Positions 25,354-33,143 of a stretch of DNA of 64,000 nt are shown here, piece after piece (within the stretch, counting starts at the first letter, position 1; the number at the start of each line of letters is the position of its first letter). Where the stretch lies: the NCBI RefSeq assembly GCF_900094585.1, contig NZ_FMAG01000011.1:1-64000 (forward strand), written 5' to 3'. The notes beneath the pieces are model-generated. The model had not been told where the DNA came from, ran no database searches, and was given only the letters and a program-made list of their open reading frames with translations. This stretch comes from Martinezella multihospitum. GTDB taxonomy: Bacteria; Pseudomonadota; Alphaproteobacteria; Rhizobiales; Rhizobiaceae. The position numbers were made by a program, and so were the translations under genes.

Positions 25354-26313
25354 ATGTTTAAATCGCTGAAATCAATTGCCATTTTCACCCTTTCGACTGC
25401 TCTTCTGAGCGGCGTCGCCCATGCCGATATCACGGTTTACACCGCCGGTCCGCAGAACCTCATTGACAAGCTTTCCGCCGGCTTTACCGCCCAGACCGGC
25501 ATCAAGGTCAATGTCTTCCAGGCAACAACCGGCAAGGTCATGGCGCGCATCGAGACCGAAGCCGCCAATCCGGTCGTCGACGTGCTGATCTCGGCTTCCT
25601 GGGATACGGCGACCGATTTCGCCAAACGCGGCTGGCTCGTCTCCTATACCAGCCCGAATGCGGAAAAGGTCCCGGCCTTCCTGAAGACCGATACGGCCGT
25701 TGCTCAAGGCGTTTCGGCCCTCGGCATCGCCTGGAACACCAAAAGCGGCACCACCGAGCCGAAGGAATGGGCCGACCTCGCCAAGCCCGAATTCAAGGAT
25801 CTCGTCAATATTCCCGATCCCGCCCAGTCCGGTTCCTCCTTCGAGCTGACCGCCGCCCTCAGCGCCAAGGATAGCGACAAGCTCTTCAAGGACCTCAAGG
25901 ACAACGGCGCGATCATCGCCGGTGCCAATGCCGAAGCGCTGAACCCGGTGCTGCAGGGCGCCAAGGCCGCCGTCTTCGGCGCGGTCGACTACATCACCTT
26001 CGCCGCCAAGGCCAAGGGCGAGAGCATCGACGTCATCTTCCCGCAGTCCGGCACCGTCATTGCGCCGCGCCCGGTCATGATCCTCAACTGGTCGAAGCAT
26101 CAGGACGAAGCGAAAAAGTTCGTCGACTACATGCTGTCGGATGAAGGCCAGAAAACGGTCGCCGGCACCTACCTGATGCCCGCCCGCGCCGACATCCCGG
26201 CTTCGCGTCCGCTCGTCAGTGATCTGAAGCTGCTCGATTACGATGTCAACGCCGTCTACGGCAAGCGCAAGGAAACCCTGAAACAGATCAGCGATCTGTT
26301 CGGCAGCAAGTAA
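25354..26313 (+). CDS. ABC importer substrate-binding protein (Fe(III)-type, periplasmic)
   Basis: 319 residues from ATG 25354, with AGAGGAA upstream. A signal peptide ends at G-V-A-H-A-D near residue 24. The mature part begins I-T-V-Y-T-A-G-P-Q-N-L-I and has F-Q-A-T-T-G-K-V-M-A-R-I-E-T-E, N-I-P-D-P-A-Q-S-G-S-S-F and A-P-R-P-V-M-I-L, as in ferric-iron and related family 1 binding proteins. The usual paired Tyr iron ligands are not obvious, so another ligand (phosphonate, polyamine) cannot be excluded. Confidence 0.8.
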   Translation: MFKSLKSIAIFTLSTALLSGVAHADITVYTAGPQNLIDKLSAGFTAQTGIKVNVFQATTGKVMARIETEAANPVVDVLISASWDTATDFAKRGWLVSYTSPNAEKVPAFLKTDTAVAQGVSALGIAWNTKSGTTEPKEWADLAKPEFKDLVNIPDPAQSGSSFELTAALSAKDSDKLFKDLKDNGAIIAGANAEALNPVLQGAKAAVFGAVDYITFAAKAKGESIDVIFPQSGTVIAPRPVMILNWSKHQDEAKKFVDYMLSDEGQKTVAGTYLMPARADIPASRPLVSDLKLLDYDVNAVYGKRKETLKQISDLFGSK

Positions 26314-26319
26314 GGCTTG

Positions 26320-28005
26320 ATGAGAATGAGTGCGAAGGAAACGGGCGCTCCGGTGCCGGCAGCCTGGCTTGCAGCCCTGGGGCTTGCCATCATCGTCGCC
26401 CTTCCCTTCGTCGCCGTCGTGCTGCAGGCGGTCTTTCCCTCGCTGGGGCAAGGCTCCTTTGCAGCACCCTTCTCCGCTATCGGCAAGACGCTGGCCGATG
26501 AAGCGCTGCTCGGCATGACGGCGAACACGATCATTCTCGGCTGCGCCGTCGTTCTCGCTTCGGCGCTCATTGCCGTTCCGCTCGGTGTGCTGCGGGCGCT
26601 CTACCGCATTCCCTTCGCGCCGCTATGGGACGTATTGCTGCTGACGCCCTTCATGATCCCGCCCTATATCGCCACGCTCGGCTGGATCATGACGCTGCAG
26701 CCGCGCGGCTATCTCCAGCAGATCGCCGGCTTCAATCTCGCGCCGATCCTCTTCTCGCTGGCGGGCATGACCATCGTCATGACCTTCAACACCTTCCCGG
26801 TCGTCTATTTCGCCGTCTCGCGCACGGTCGAGGCAGTCGGCGCCCGCTATGCCGATGTCGGCCGCGTCTTCGGCGCTTCGCCGGCGCGCGCCTTCTGGCG
26901 CATCACGCTGCCGCTCTCCGCGCCCGGCCTTGCCGCCAGTCTGCTGCTGGTCTTCGCCGCCGCGATCGAGGAATACGGCACGCCGGCAGCGCTCGGCCGC
27001 CGCGCCGGCTTTCAGGTTCTCGTCACCGGCATCGACACGCGCATCGGCGACTGGCCGATCGACCTTCCGGGCGCCGCCGTGCTGTCGCTCACCCTCGTCA
27101 TCATCTCGCTGATCGCCTTCCTGATCCAGCGCCGGATTCTGTCGCGCCGCTCCTACCAGACGGTGAACGGCAAGCCACAAAACAAGGATAAGCGGCCGCT
27201 CGGAAGCCTGACGGCACCGGTCCTGCTGGCCTTTGGCATCGTCTCGTTCCTGGCGACCGGCGTGCCCATGCTGTCGATCCTCGCAACCGCGCTCTCGAAG
27301 ACGATCTCGCGCGGCCTCATCATCGACAATCTTGGCTTCGACAATTTCGCTTCCGTCTTCGGCAACAGCGCCGGCGCGCTTGCCGCCCTTGGCAACAGTC
27401 TCGCGCTCGGCGTCGGCACCGCCCTCATCACCGGCCTCATCGGCGTTACAACGGCCTATACCGTCGTGAAGACAAGGATGCGCGGCCGCATGCTGATCGA
27501 CATCATGACCGTGCTGCCGAATGCGCTCCCCGGCATTGTCGTCGCCATCGGCCTGATCCTTGTCTGGAACATGCCCGGCCTGCCCTTCACACCCTACAAT
27601 ACCGGCATTATCCTGCTGCTGGCCTATTGCTGCATCCTGCTGCCGCAGACGGCGCGCTATTCTTCGGCTGCTTTCCAGCAGATCGGTGATAATCTCGAAG
27701 CCGCCGCCCGCGTCTCCGGCGCCGGCACGCTGACTGTCTTCCGCCGCATCCTGCTGCCGCTGGTGCTGCCAAGCCTCGCCTCTGCCATGCTGCTCGTCTT
27801 CGCGCTGGCCTCGCGCGAACTCGTCGCCTCGATCGTCTTGGCACCCGTCGGCATGCAGACCATCGCCACCTTCATCTGGCGGCAGTTCGAGCAGGGCTCG
27901 ATCGGCCTCGGCATGGCCATGGCCTTCGTGACCATCATCCTGACGACGCTGATCCCGCTTCTCTTTCTGTCGCTGCTGCGTCGAAGCGGCCTAGTCGCCG
28001 AATAA
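26320..28005 (+). CDS. ABC importer permease, two fused permease domains (FbpB-like)
   Basis: 561 residues, about 12 membrane segments. Two EAA loops are present, E-A-V-G-A-R-Y-A-D-V-G-R-V-F-G-A-S in the first half and E-A-A-A-R-V-S-G-A-G-T-L-T-V-F-R-R-I in the second, so both halves of the channel are in one chain as in ferric-iron permeases. ATG 26320 is only 6 bp after the binding-protein stop; ATG 26326 is an alternative. It completes the operon starting at 24251. Confidence 0.87.
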   Translation: MRMSAKETGAPVPAAWLAALGLAIIVALPFVAVVLQAVFPSLGQGSFAAPFSAIGKTLADEALLGMTANTIILGCAVVLASALIAVPLGVLRALYRIPFAPLWDVLLLTPFMIPPYIATLGWIMTLQPRGYLQQIAGFNLAPILFSLAGMTIVMTFNTFPVVYFAVSRTVEAVGARYADVGRVFGASPARAFWRITLPLSAPGLAASLLLVFAAAIEEYGTPAALGRRAGFQVLVTGIDTRIGDWPIDLPGAAVLSLTLVIISLIAFLIQRRILSRRSYQTVNGKPQNKDKRPLGSLTAPVLLAFGIVSFLATGVPMLSILATALSKTISRGLIIDNLGFDNFASVFGNSAGALAALGNSLALGVGTALITGLIGVTTAYTVVKTRMRGRMLIDIMTVLPNALPGIVVAIGLILVWNMPGLPFTPYNTGIILLLAYCCILLPQTARYSSAAFQQIGDNLEAAARVSGAGTLTVFRRILLPLVLPSLASAMLLVFALASRELVASIVLAPVGMQTIATFIWRQFEQGSIGLGMAMAFVTIILTTLIPLLFLSLLRRSGLVAE

Positions 28006-28028
28006 ACTCTGCCGAGACGCCGGCCAGT

Positions 28029-28493
28029 TTATTCGCGCCCATCCTCGGACGGCGGCACCACAATCACCGTATCCTCAGCCATCAGCATCCGCCCGTCCTG
28101 TGCCCGCAGCTCCAGCCGCCGCACCGGCAGGCTTGTCGCTCTGTCGACCAAAGTCACATGCGGCTCATCGGGCGCGAAGAAGAAATCCTCGCCCCATTGG
28201 CGAAGCGCCACCAGCAGCGGAAACAGGCCCTGCCCCTTCTGCGTCAGCACATATTCCTGATAGGGGCTGCCATCGGAGGCGGGCACGGTATCCATGATGC
28301 CGTGCGCCACCAGATTGCGCAGCCGGGCCGAGAGGATGTTCTTGGCAAGCCCCAGGCTCTTTTGAAACTCGCCGAACCGGCGCAGCCCATCGAAGGCATC
28401 GCGGATGATCAGCAGCGACCACCAGTCGCCGATCGCATCCAGCGGCCGCGCCACCCCGCACATCGAATCCTTGTGGCTCACTCTCTTGGCCAT
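28029..28493 (-). CDS. HxlR family transcriptional regulator
   Basis: 154 residues from ATG 28493. The HxlR winged helix is clear: C-G-V-A-R-P-L-D-A-I-G-D-W-W-S-L-L-I-I-R-D-A-F-D-G, then F-G-E-F-Q-K-S-L-G-L-A-K-N-I-L-S-A-R-L and Y-V-L-T-Q-K-G. The Cys near residue 12 matches the redox-sensitive Cys of several members (YodB, HypR). It is divergent from a hydrolase gene, and a tandem repeat in the gap is its likely operator. Confidence 0.88.
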   Translation of the reverse strand: MAKRVSHKDSMCGVARPLDAIGDWWSLLIIRDAFDGLRRFGEFQKSLGLAKNILSARLRNLVAHGIMDTVPASDGSPYQEYVLTQKGQGLFPLLVALRQWGEDFFFAPDEPHVTLVDRATSLPVRRLELRAQDGRMLMAEDTVIVVPPSEDGRE

Positions 28494-28567
28494 CCGACCG
28501 CCTCGCTTGCTTCCGTCTCTCCGTCCGCGCCGCTTCGGGAAGCAAGCGCGCATAGGTTCAACATAGC

Positions 28568-28624
28568 GGTTGCAAACTAAAACCACAAGAGATACTGAAA
28601 TAATGGTTTCAAACTAAAACCACA
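28568..28624. promoter_or_regulatory. Tandem operator candidate for the HxlR regulator
   Basis: The sequence GGTTNCAAACTAAAACCACA occurs twice, at 28568-28587 and 28605-28624, differing at one base, with 37 bp between starts. Each copy carries a GGTT...AACC inverted pair. They lie 15-71 bp before the hydrolase start and between the two divergent genes. Confidence 0.6.
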
Positions 28625-28638
28625 TTAGGAGAACAATC

Positions 28639-29559
28639 GTGATTCCTTCCGATGCGACCTTCGCCGGCACATTCCCCTTCGCACCACATTTCACCGAGGC
28701 AGCGGGTTTCCGCATGCACTACGTCGACGAAGGGCCGCGCGACGGCGAGGTCATCCTCTGCCTGCATGGCGAGCCGACTTGGGGCTATCTCTTTCGCCAT
28801 CTCATCCCGGCGCTGAGCCGCACCTACCGCGTCATCGTCCCCGACCACATGGGCTTCGGCAAGAGCGAAACGCCGGCAGACCGTAGCTATTGGCTGCAGG
28901 ACCATGTCGCCAATCTGGAAGCCTTCGTCGCAGCCCTTGGCCTTACCGACATCACCCTCGTCATGCATGATTTCGGCGGCCCCGTCGGTATGGGCTTTGC
29001 CGCCCGTCGCCCCGACCTTATCCGCCGCATCGTCGCGGCAAACGGCCCGACACCCTTCGGCCAGCCAGATCTTTTCGATCGGCTAACGGCAAACGCGGCC
29101 GTCTCGCCCTGGTTTCAATGGATCGGCAAGGCCGCGGCGGACGGTACGCTCGAGCCGGTGCTGAACAATCTCGGTTTCAACATCCTCAGCACCCTCAAGC
29201 TCAACGGCTTCGAAAACAACGCCGTCATCACCGATGCCTGGATCGAGGCCTATAGCGTGCCCTTCGCGACAGAAGCCGACTGTCGCGGTGCCCTCGGCTG
29301 GGCCAACGGCTTTCCAACCGGCAACCACCAATTCGAAACGCCCGACCCCGAAGCCGATCGCATCATCCGCAGCAAGCCGGCGCTCGCCATATGGGGCGAG
29401 GCGGACCGGACGCTGCACGCCGAACATTTCCTGCCGCTCTTCTCCGCCATCTTCCCTTCGGCGCGTATAGAGCGCCTCGCCGGCGTCGGTCATTACTGCT
29501 TCGAGGATGCGCCGGAGACGGTCTCAGGCCTGATCGCGGACTTCCTGCGACGGAGCTGA
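28639..29559 (+). CDS. Alpha/beta hydrolase, haloalkane dehalogenase-like
   Basis: 306 residues from GTG 28639 with AGGAGAAC upstream. L-H-G-E-P-T-W-G-Y-L-F-R (oxyanion region), nucleophile elbow V-M-H-D-F-G-G-P-V-G with Asp as nucleophile, and catalytic His in G-V-G-H-Y-C-F-E-D. An Asp nucleophile and the H-G-E-P-T-W start are those of haloalkane dehalogenases and epoxide-hydrolase relatives. The halide-stabilising Trp after the nucleophile in classical enzymes (H-D-W-G) is Phe here, so dehalogenase activity is uncertain. Probably controlled by the divergent HxlR protein. Confidence 0.75.
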   Translation: MIPSDATFAGTFPFAPHFTEAAGFRMHYVDEGPRDGEVILCLHGEPTWGYLFRHLIPALSRTYRVIVPDHMGFGKSETPADRSYWLQDHVANLEAFVAALGLTDITLVMHDFGGPVGMGFAARRPDLIRRIVAANGPTPFGQPDLFDRLTANAAVSPWFQWIGKAAADGTLEPVLNNLGFNILSTLKLNGFENNAVITDAWIEAYSVPFATEADCRGALGWANGFPTGNHQFETPDPEADRIIRSKPALAIWGEADRTLHAEHFLPLFSAIFPSARIERLAGVGHYCFEDAPETVSGLIADFLRRS

Positions 29560-29789
29560 AAATCTTGGTTCAAACCAATCGCGAAGCAAAACGGAGGGGC
29601 GGGCAAACACTCCCGCTCCTGTCCCGTGTGCAATCACCTCTTCCCATCCCGCCTCGGGTGACCACGGAACGCAACAGGCGACGGTCGGCACACATCGATG
29701 CGAGACCCATCCGCCAAGATCCATCGGATTGACATTCTCCGCGATTGTGACACCGTCCGGACATTGCTGATCCAAGGTTTCGAGGCGAA

Positions 29790-30185
29790 ATGACAGAACG
29801 ATCGCAAGCCGTTATCACCACAGCCGAAGAACGCCCGCGCGACGGATGGAACGACCCCGTCCACGGCTCCATCTCCTGGCACACGCTGCTCAGCAGCGAC
29901 ATCACCCCCACCGACAGCATGAGCGCCGGCATAGCCGACCTTGCTCCCGGCGGCGAGCTGAAACCGCACCGCCACGACCCCTCGGAAATCTATTTCATCT
30001 TCGAAGGAACCGGCATCGTCCAGATAGACGGCAAGGAAACAACGGTCAAACCAGGCACCACTGTCTTCATCCCCGGCAACGCCGAACACGGCATCCGCAA
30101 CGAATCATCCACGAACCTGAAATTCTTCTACGTGTTTCCGACGGGATCGTTTGCGGACGTGGTCTATCGATTTCCGGAGGGTTGA
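29790..30185 (+). CDS. Cupin domain protein
   Basis: 131 residues with one cupin domain: cupin motif 1 L-K-P-H-R-H-D-P-S-E-I-Y-F-I-F-E-G-T-G and motif 2 P-G-T-T-V-F-I-P-G-N-A-E-H-G. The His-His-Glu-His metal ligands are complete. Function unknown; such single cupins are often isomerases or small-ligand dioxygenases. It stands alone, with 230 bp of non-coding sequence upstream. Confidence 0.75.
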   Translation: MTERSQAVITTAEERPRDGWNDPVHGSISWHTLLSSDITPTDSMSAGIADLAPGGELKPHRHDPSEIYFIFEGTGIVQIDGKETTVKPGTTVFIPGNAEHGIRNESSTNLKFFYVFPTGSFADVVYRFPEG

Positions 30186-30249
30186 GGGGTTTTGAGCTGA
30201 TTACCAGGGAATCAGCTTGTTTGATGTTGGCCGGCAAGAATGACCAAAC

Positions 30250-30339
30250 TGGCGGAGAGGGTGGGATTTGAACCCACGATACCCTTGCAGGTATGCCGCA
30301 TTTCGAGTGCGGTGCATTCGACCACTCTGCCACCTCTCC
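30250..30339 (-). tRNA. tRNA-Ser (anticodon CGA)
   Basis: The 90-nt minus-strand sequence has acceptor GGAGAGG/CCTCTCC with discriminator G and encoded CCA, anticodon stem CCGCA/TGCGG around CTCGAAA (anticodon CGA), a long variable arm (ATACCTGCAAGGGTAT) and T-loop GGTTCAAATCC. The long variable arm is diagnostic of the Ser class. It decodes UCG. Confidence 0.95.
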
Positions 30340-30376
30340 GGTTATGCTGGTCGGCGCGCGTCTCAGCGCGGGCTGT

Positions 30377-30405
30377 CTCATAGCGACAGTCGGAGACGAT
30401 GGCAA
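30377..30405 (-). promoter_or_regulatory. Likely promoter of tRNA-Ser
   Basis: On the minus strand TTGCCA (30400-30405), 17-bp spacer, TATGAG (30377-30382), about 38 bp from the tRNA 5' end. Confidence 0.45.
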
Positions 30406-30437
30406 GGGCGAATATGAAAGCTTTTCATCCTTTTGCC

Positions 30438-30464
30438 TTGACAGATCAGGGGCGCTTATATATC
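30438..30464 (+). promoter_or_regulatory. Likely rplU-rpmA promoter
   Basis: TTGACA at 30438-30443 and TATATC at 30459-30464 (15-bp spacer), a rhizobial sigma-70 type pattern. It predicts a leader of about 175 nt before rplU, which contains the hairpin CTCGTC-ctcaa-GACGAG near 30599-30615; this could be a target of ribosomal-protein feedback. Confidence 0.5.
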
Positions 30465-30645
30465 CCGTGCGGCGCAATAGGTGTGGATAAGTCCGCGCCT
30501 TGCCCGCCCTGCTTCGCGCAGGGTTTCACCGGCAGATCTTTTTAAGGCCTCGGGCCTTTGGAATTCCTGCTCAATTTCGACTGATAAAAAGACGGCCGCT
30601 CGTCCTCAAGACGAGAGAGCCGGAACGAACATGAAAGGATAAAAA

Positions 30646-30963
30646 ATGTTCGCAGTCATCAAGACCGGCGGTAAGCAGTACCGTGTGGCAGCCAACGACG
30701 TGCTGACCATCGAGAAGCTCGAAGTCACCGCCGGCGGCACCGTAGAATTCACCGAAGTCCTCGTTATCGGCGAAGGCGCCGACGCTGCGATTGGTGCTCC
30801 CTTCGTCAAGGGCGCTTCCGTCAAGGCCGAAGTGGTCGAGCACAACCGCGGCAAGAAGGTTATCGCCTTCAAGAAGCGCCGTCGTCAGAACTCGAAGCGT
30901 TCGCGCGGCCATCGCCAGCACCACACTGTTGTCCGTATCACGGACATCGTGGCTGCCAAGTAA
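30646..30963 (+). CDS. rplU: 50S ribosomal protein L21
   Basis: 105 residues. It begins M-F-A-V-I-K-T-G-G-K-Q-Y-R-V and contains V-V-E-H-N-R-G-K-K-V-I-A-F-K-K-R-R-R-Q-N-S-K-R, both signatures of L21, a 23S rRNA-binding protein of the large subunit. AAGGA precedes the ATG. It forms the usual pair with rpmA, 32 bp downstream. Confidence 0.98.
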   Translation: MFAVIKTGGKQYRVAANDVLTIEKLEVTAGGTVEFTEVLVIGEGADAAIGAPFVKGASVKAEVVEHNRGKKVIAFKKRRRQNSKRSRGHRQHHTVVRITDIVAAK

Positions 30964-30995
30964 GTAACGGGATCAGGGTTTAAAGGAGAACTCCA

Positions 30996-31265
30996 ATGGC
31001 ACACAAAAAAGCTGGCGGTTCCTCGCGCAACGGTCGCGATTCCGAATCCAAGCGCCTTGGCGTGAAGAAGTTCGGCGGCGAAGCCGTCATCGCAGGCAAC
31101 ATTATCGTGCGTCAGCGCGGCACGCAGTGGCACCCGGGTTCCAACGTTGGCCTCGGCAAGGATCACACGATTTTTGCGCTTACGGCGGGCAACGTGAACT
31201 ACCGTACGAAGGCCAATGGCCGCGTGTACGTGTCTGTAATGCCGAAAGCGGAAGCAGCGGAATAA
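30996..31265 (+). CDS. rpmA: 50S ribosomal protein L27
   Basis: 89 residues, beginning M-A-H-K-K-A-G-G-S-S-R-N-G-R-D-S-E-S-K-R, the standard L27 N-terminus that reaches towards the peptidyl-transferase centre. G-T-Q-W-H-P-G-S-N-V-G-L-G-K-D-H-T-I-F-A is the conserved core. AAGGAGAA precedes the ATG. There is no N-terminal extension of the Firmicutes type. Confidence 0.98.
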   Translation: MAHKKAGGSSRNGRDSESKRLGVKKFGGEAVIAGNIIVRQRGTQWHPGSNVGLGKDHTIFALTAGNVNYRTKANGRVYVSVMPKAEAAE

Positions 31266-31331
31266 GCCGGTAGCGCTCTAAAACAGCCGGCGTCTCATCG
31301 ACCCGGCTGACGCTACAAGGTTCAGTCAAGA

Positions 31332-31365
31332 AAAAAGGGGAGATGGGGCGCCATCTCCCCTTTTT
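31332..31365 (+). terminator. Rho-independent terminator after rpmA
   Basis: A perfect 15-bp stem: AAAAAGGGGAGATGG (31332-31346) with CCATCTCCCCTTTTT (31351-31365), tetraloop GGCG, U-rich 3' side. It ends the rplU-rpmA transcript 30 bp before the first acetyltransferase gene. Confidence 0.9.
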
Positions 31366-31394
31366 CTTTACCCTCAACCAAGGAGGACTGAACC

Positions 31395-32030
31395 ATGCAA
31401 GGCGAATTGTTAAGGGAAGACCAATCAAGGTCTCCCGAAGAACGGCTGAGGCCGGATAGGTTAAGGACCGATTGCCCCGTCTTACTGTCGGAAAGGCTCG
31501 TTCTGCGCGCGCCCCACGAAGAAGACATCGACGCCCTTGCCCATCTCGCCAACAACGCCAATGTCGCCACGATGGTGTCGCGCATGCCGCACCCGTATAC
31601 GGCCAATGATGCCGCCGATTTCGTGCGACGCACGAAACTTGGCGAGATTGGCAAGTGCGTCTATGCGATTACCAAAGCCGACAACGGCGCCTTTCTCGGT
31701 TGCTGCGGGGTTGAGCCTACGGGCGATCCGCGCACCGTCGAGATCGGCTATTGGCTGGGCGAACCCTACTGGAACCAGGGCTACACCACCGAAGCAGCGC
31801 ATGCGCTGGTCGACATGGTCTTCCGCACGCGCGAAAGCGTTGCACAGATCGATGCCCGTTGCCGGGTCATGAACGTCGCTTCGCGGCGGGTCGTGCAGAA
31901 GTGCGGCTTCCAGTTCCAGGGATCGGGTCTCGCCGCTTCGCTGGCGCTTGGCAGCACTGTGCCGGTCGAATGGTACAGGCTCGACCGGAAGACCTGGATA
32001 TCGTTGCGCAGCTGGGGAGGCATGAGATGA
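31395..32030 (+). CDS. GNAT family N-acetyltransferase (RimJ/RimL type), first copy
   Basis: 211 residues with AAGGAGG at 31380-31386. R-L-V-L-R-A-P-H-E-E-D-I-D-A-L opens the fold, and the acetyl-CoA loop region reads I-G-Y-W-L-G-E-P-Y-W-N-Q-G-Y-T-T-E-A, followed by N-V-A-S-R-R-V-V-Q-K-C-G-F. These are RimJ/RimL-like features. The target is unknown; the place after two ribosomal protein genes makes a ribosomal or housekeeping target plausible but not shown. Ends in ATGA overlap with the next gene. Confidence 0.85.
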   Translation: MQGELLREDQSRSPEERLRPDRLRTDCPVLLSERLVLRAPHEEDIDALAHLANNANVATMVSRMPHPYTANDAADFVRRTKLGEIGKCVYAITKADNGAFLGCCGVEPTGDPRTVEIGYWLGEPYWNQGYTTEAAHALVDMVFRTRESVAQIDARCRVMNVASRRVVQKCGFQFQGSGLAASLALGSTVPVEWYRLDRKTWISLRSWGGMR

Positions 32031-32614
32031 ACGCTCTCGCTCTCACCCGCCGCGATGCCCGGCTGCTGATGCCTGGGCCGACGCCGGTCATCCAGACCGG
32101 CCGACTGACGCTGCGCCCGCACCGGCTCAGCGACGCCGATATGATTGCGGAATCGCTTTCGGATTTCGCCGTCACCCGCATGCTGGCCCGCGTTCCCGCG
32201 CCCTATGACCGGCAGGATGCGCTCGACTGGCTGGTCGAGCACACCTCCGGCCTCGGGGCCGATTGGGAACTCGCCATCACCGAGCGGGATGATGCCCATA
32301 TCGGCAGCGTCGGTATCGAGCTCCGCCACGGCCGCTGGCACCTCGGTTATTGGCTGAACCGCTTCTACTGGCGGCAAGGCATCATGACCGAAGCGGTCAA
32401 GGCTTCGCTCGAACGTTTTGCCCGCCGCATGCCCGAAGTCGCCGTCCATTCCGGCGCCTTCGCCGACAATCCGGCATCCTTGAAGCTACAGCAGAAGCTC
32501 GGCTTCGAGATCACCGGTTGCTCGGAGATCTACAGCTTCGCCCGCAACACCATGGTTCCGCATATCGAAACCATGCTGAAGCCGGGCGCGCTGCGGCTCT
32601 CGCAGGCGGCCTGA
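32027..32614 (+). CDS. GNAT family N-acetyltransferase, second copy
   Basis: 195 residues starting in an ATGA overlap with the upstream acetyltransferase. It has T-G-R-L-T-L-R-P-H-R-L-S-D-A-D-M, L-G-Y-W-L-N-R-F-Y-W-R-Q-G-I-M-T-E-A and N-P-A-S-L-K-L-Q-Q-K-L-G-F, the same architecture as the first copy. The two probably arose by duplication and are co-translated. Substrate unknown. Confidence 0.83.
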   Translation: MNALALTRRDARLLMPGPTPVIQTGRLTLRPHRLSDADMIAESLSDFAVTRMLARVPAPYDRQDALDWLVEHTSGLGADWELAITERDDAHIGSVGIELRHGRWHLGYWLNRFYWRQGIMTEAVKASLERFARRMPEVAVHSGAFADNPASLKLQQKLGFEITGCSEIYSFARNTMVPHIETMLKPGALRLSQAA

Positions 32615-32666
32615 GATGACGTGAGGCTGGTCAGGCATGCCTGTGCTTGTTGCGCCTGAATGCCTG

Positions 32667-32819
32667 GCCCCTCACCCCAACCCTCTCCCCGCAATGCGGG
32701 GAGAGGGGGCAATTCGCTGCTCGACGCTTTCCAACCCCTGGTTCGGAAACGGCTGATTTAAAATGATAATTCCCTCTCCCCGTGCAAACGGGGAGAGGGC
32801 TAGGGTGAGGGGTCTCGCA
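32667..32819. repeat. Pair of inverted CTCTCCCCG palindromic elements
   Basis: Two copies of a palindrome built on CCCTCTCCCCG...CGGGGAGAGGG, at about 32685-32708 and 32771-32798, each flanked by an outward arm CCTCACCCCAACC (32670-32682) or GGGTGAGG (32808-32815), in inverted orientation around about 60 bp. The same family recurs at 57660-57930 and 58900-59055. This is the common rhizobial intergenic mosaic type and may form a strong RNA hairpin. The remaining bases of 32820-33143 contain the obgE promoter and no gene. Confidence 0.7.
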
Positions 32820-32992
32820 GGCCAAAGCGACAACGCGGATAGGCTTGATAATCCTCGGTCCTATTGATCGATCTCACCCTTCATAGGGACCGATCGAAAC
32901 CTTCAACTTCAACTCCCCGTGAGTCAGTTGAAGGAAATTCAGACCTCGCAGGATGTTCTAGATCATCAACTTCACGATAATCTTTGACCTCC

Positions 32993-33019
32993 GGCTGCAC
33001 GGCCTATATCGAAGGCAAC
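32993..33019 (+). promoter_or_regulatory. Likely obgE promoter
   Basis: TTGACC at 32993-32998 and TATATC at 33014-33019, 15-bp spacer, the same pattern as before rplU; 125 bp upstream of obgE. Confidence 0.45.
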
Positions 33020-33143
33020 ATGACGGGTAAATACGCGCCACAAATATGCAAGAGGCGTGGCGAATTGAAAAATAGCGCATCGACTTTCCGCAATCCTGTT
33101 CGGTCAGGAAAGCCGGGCGCCGACACAGAGTGACGGACGTAAG

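Noticed and set aside
31332..31365. The long AAAAAGGGGAGATGG hairpin as an IS end or attachment site
   Set aside because: Its position right after rpmA, perfect stem and U-rich 3' side are those of an intrinsic terminator.
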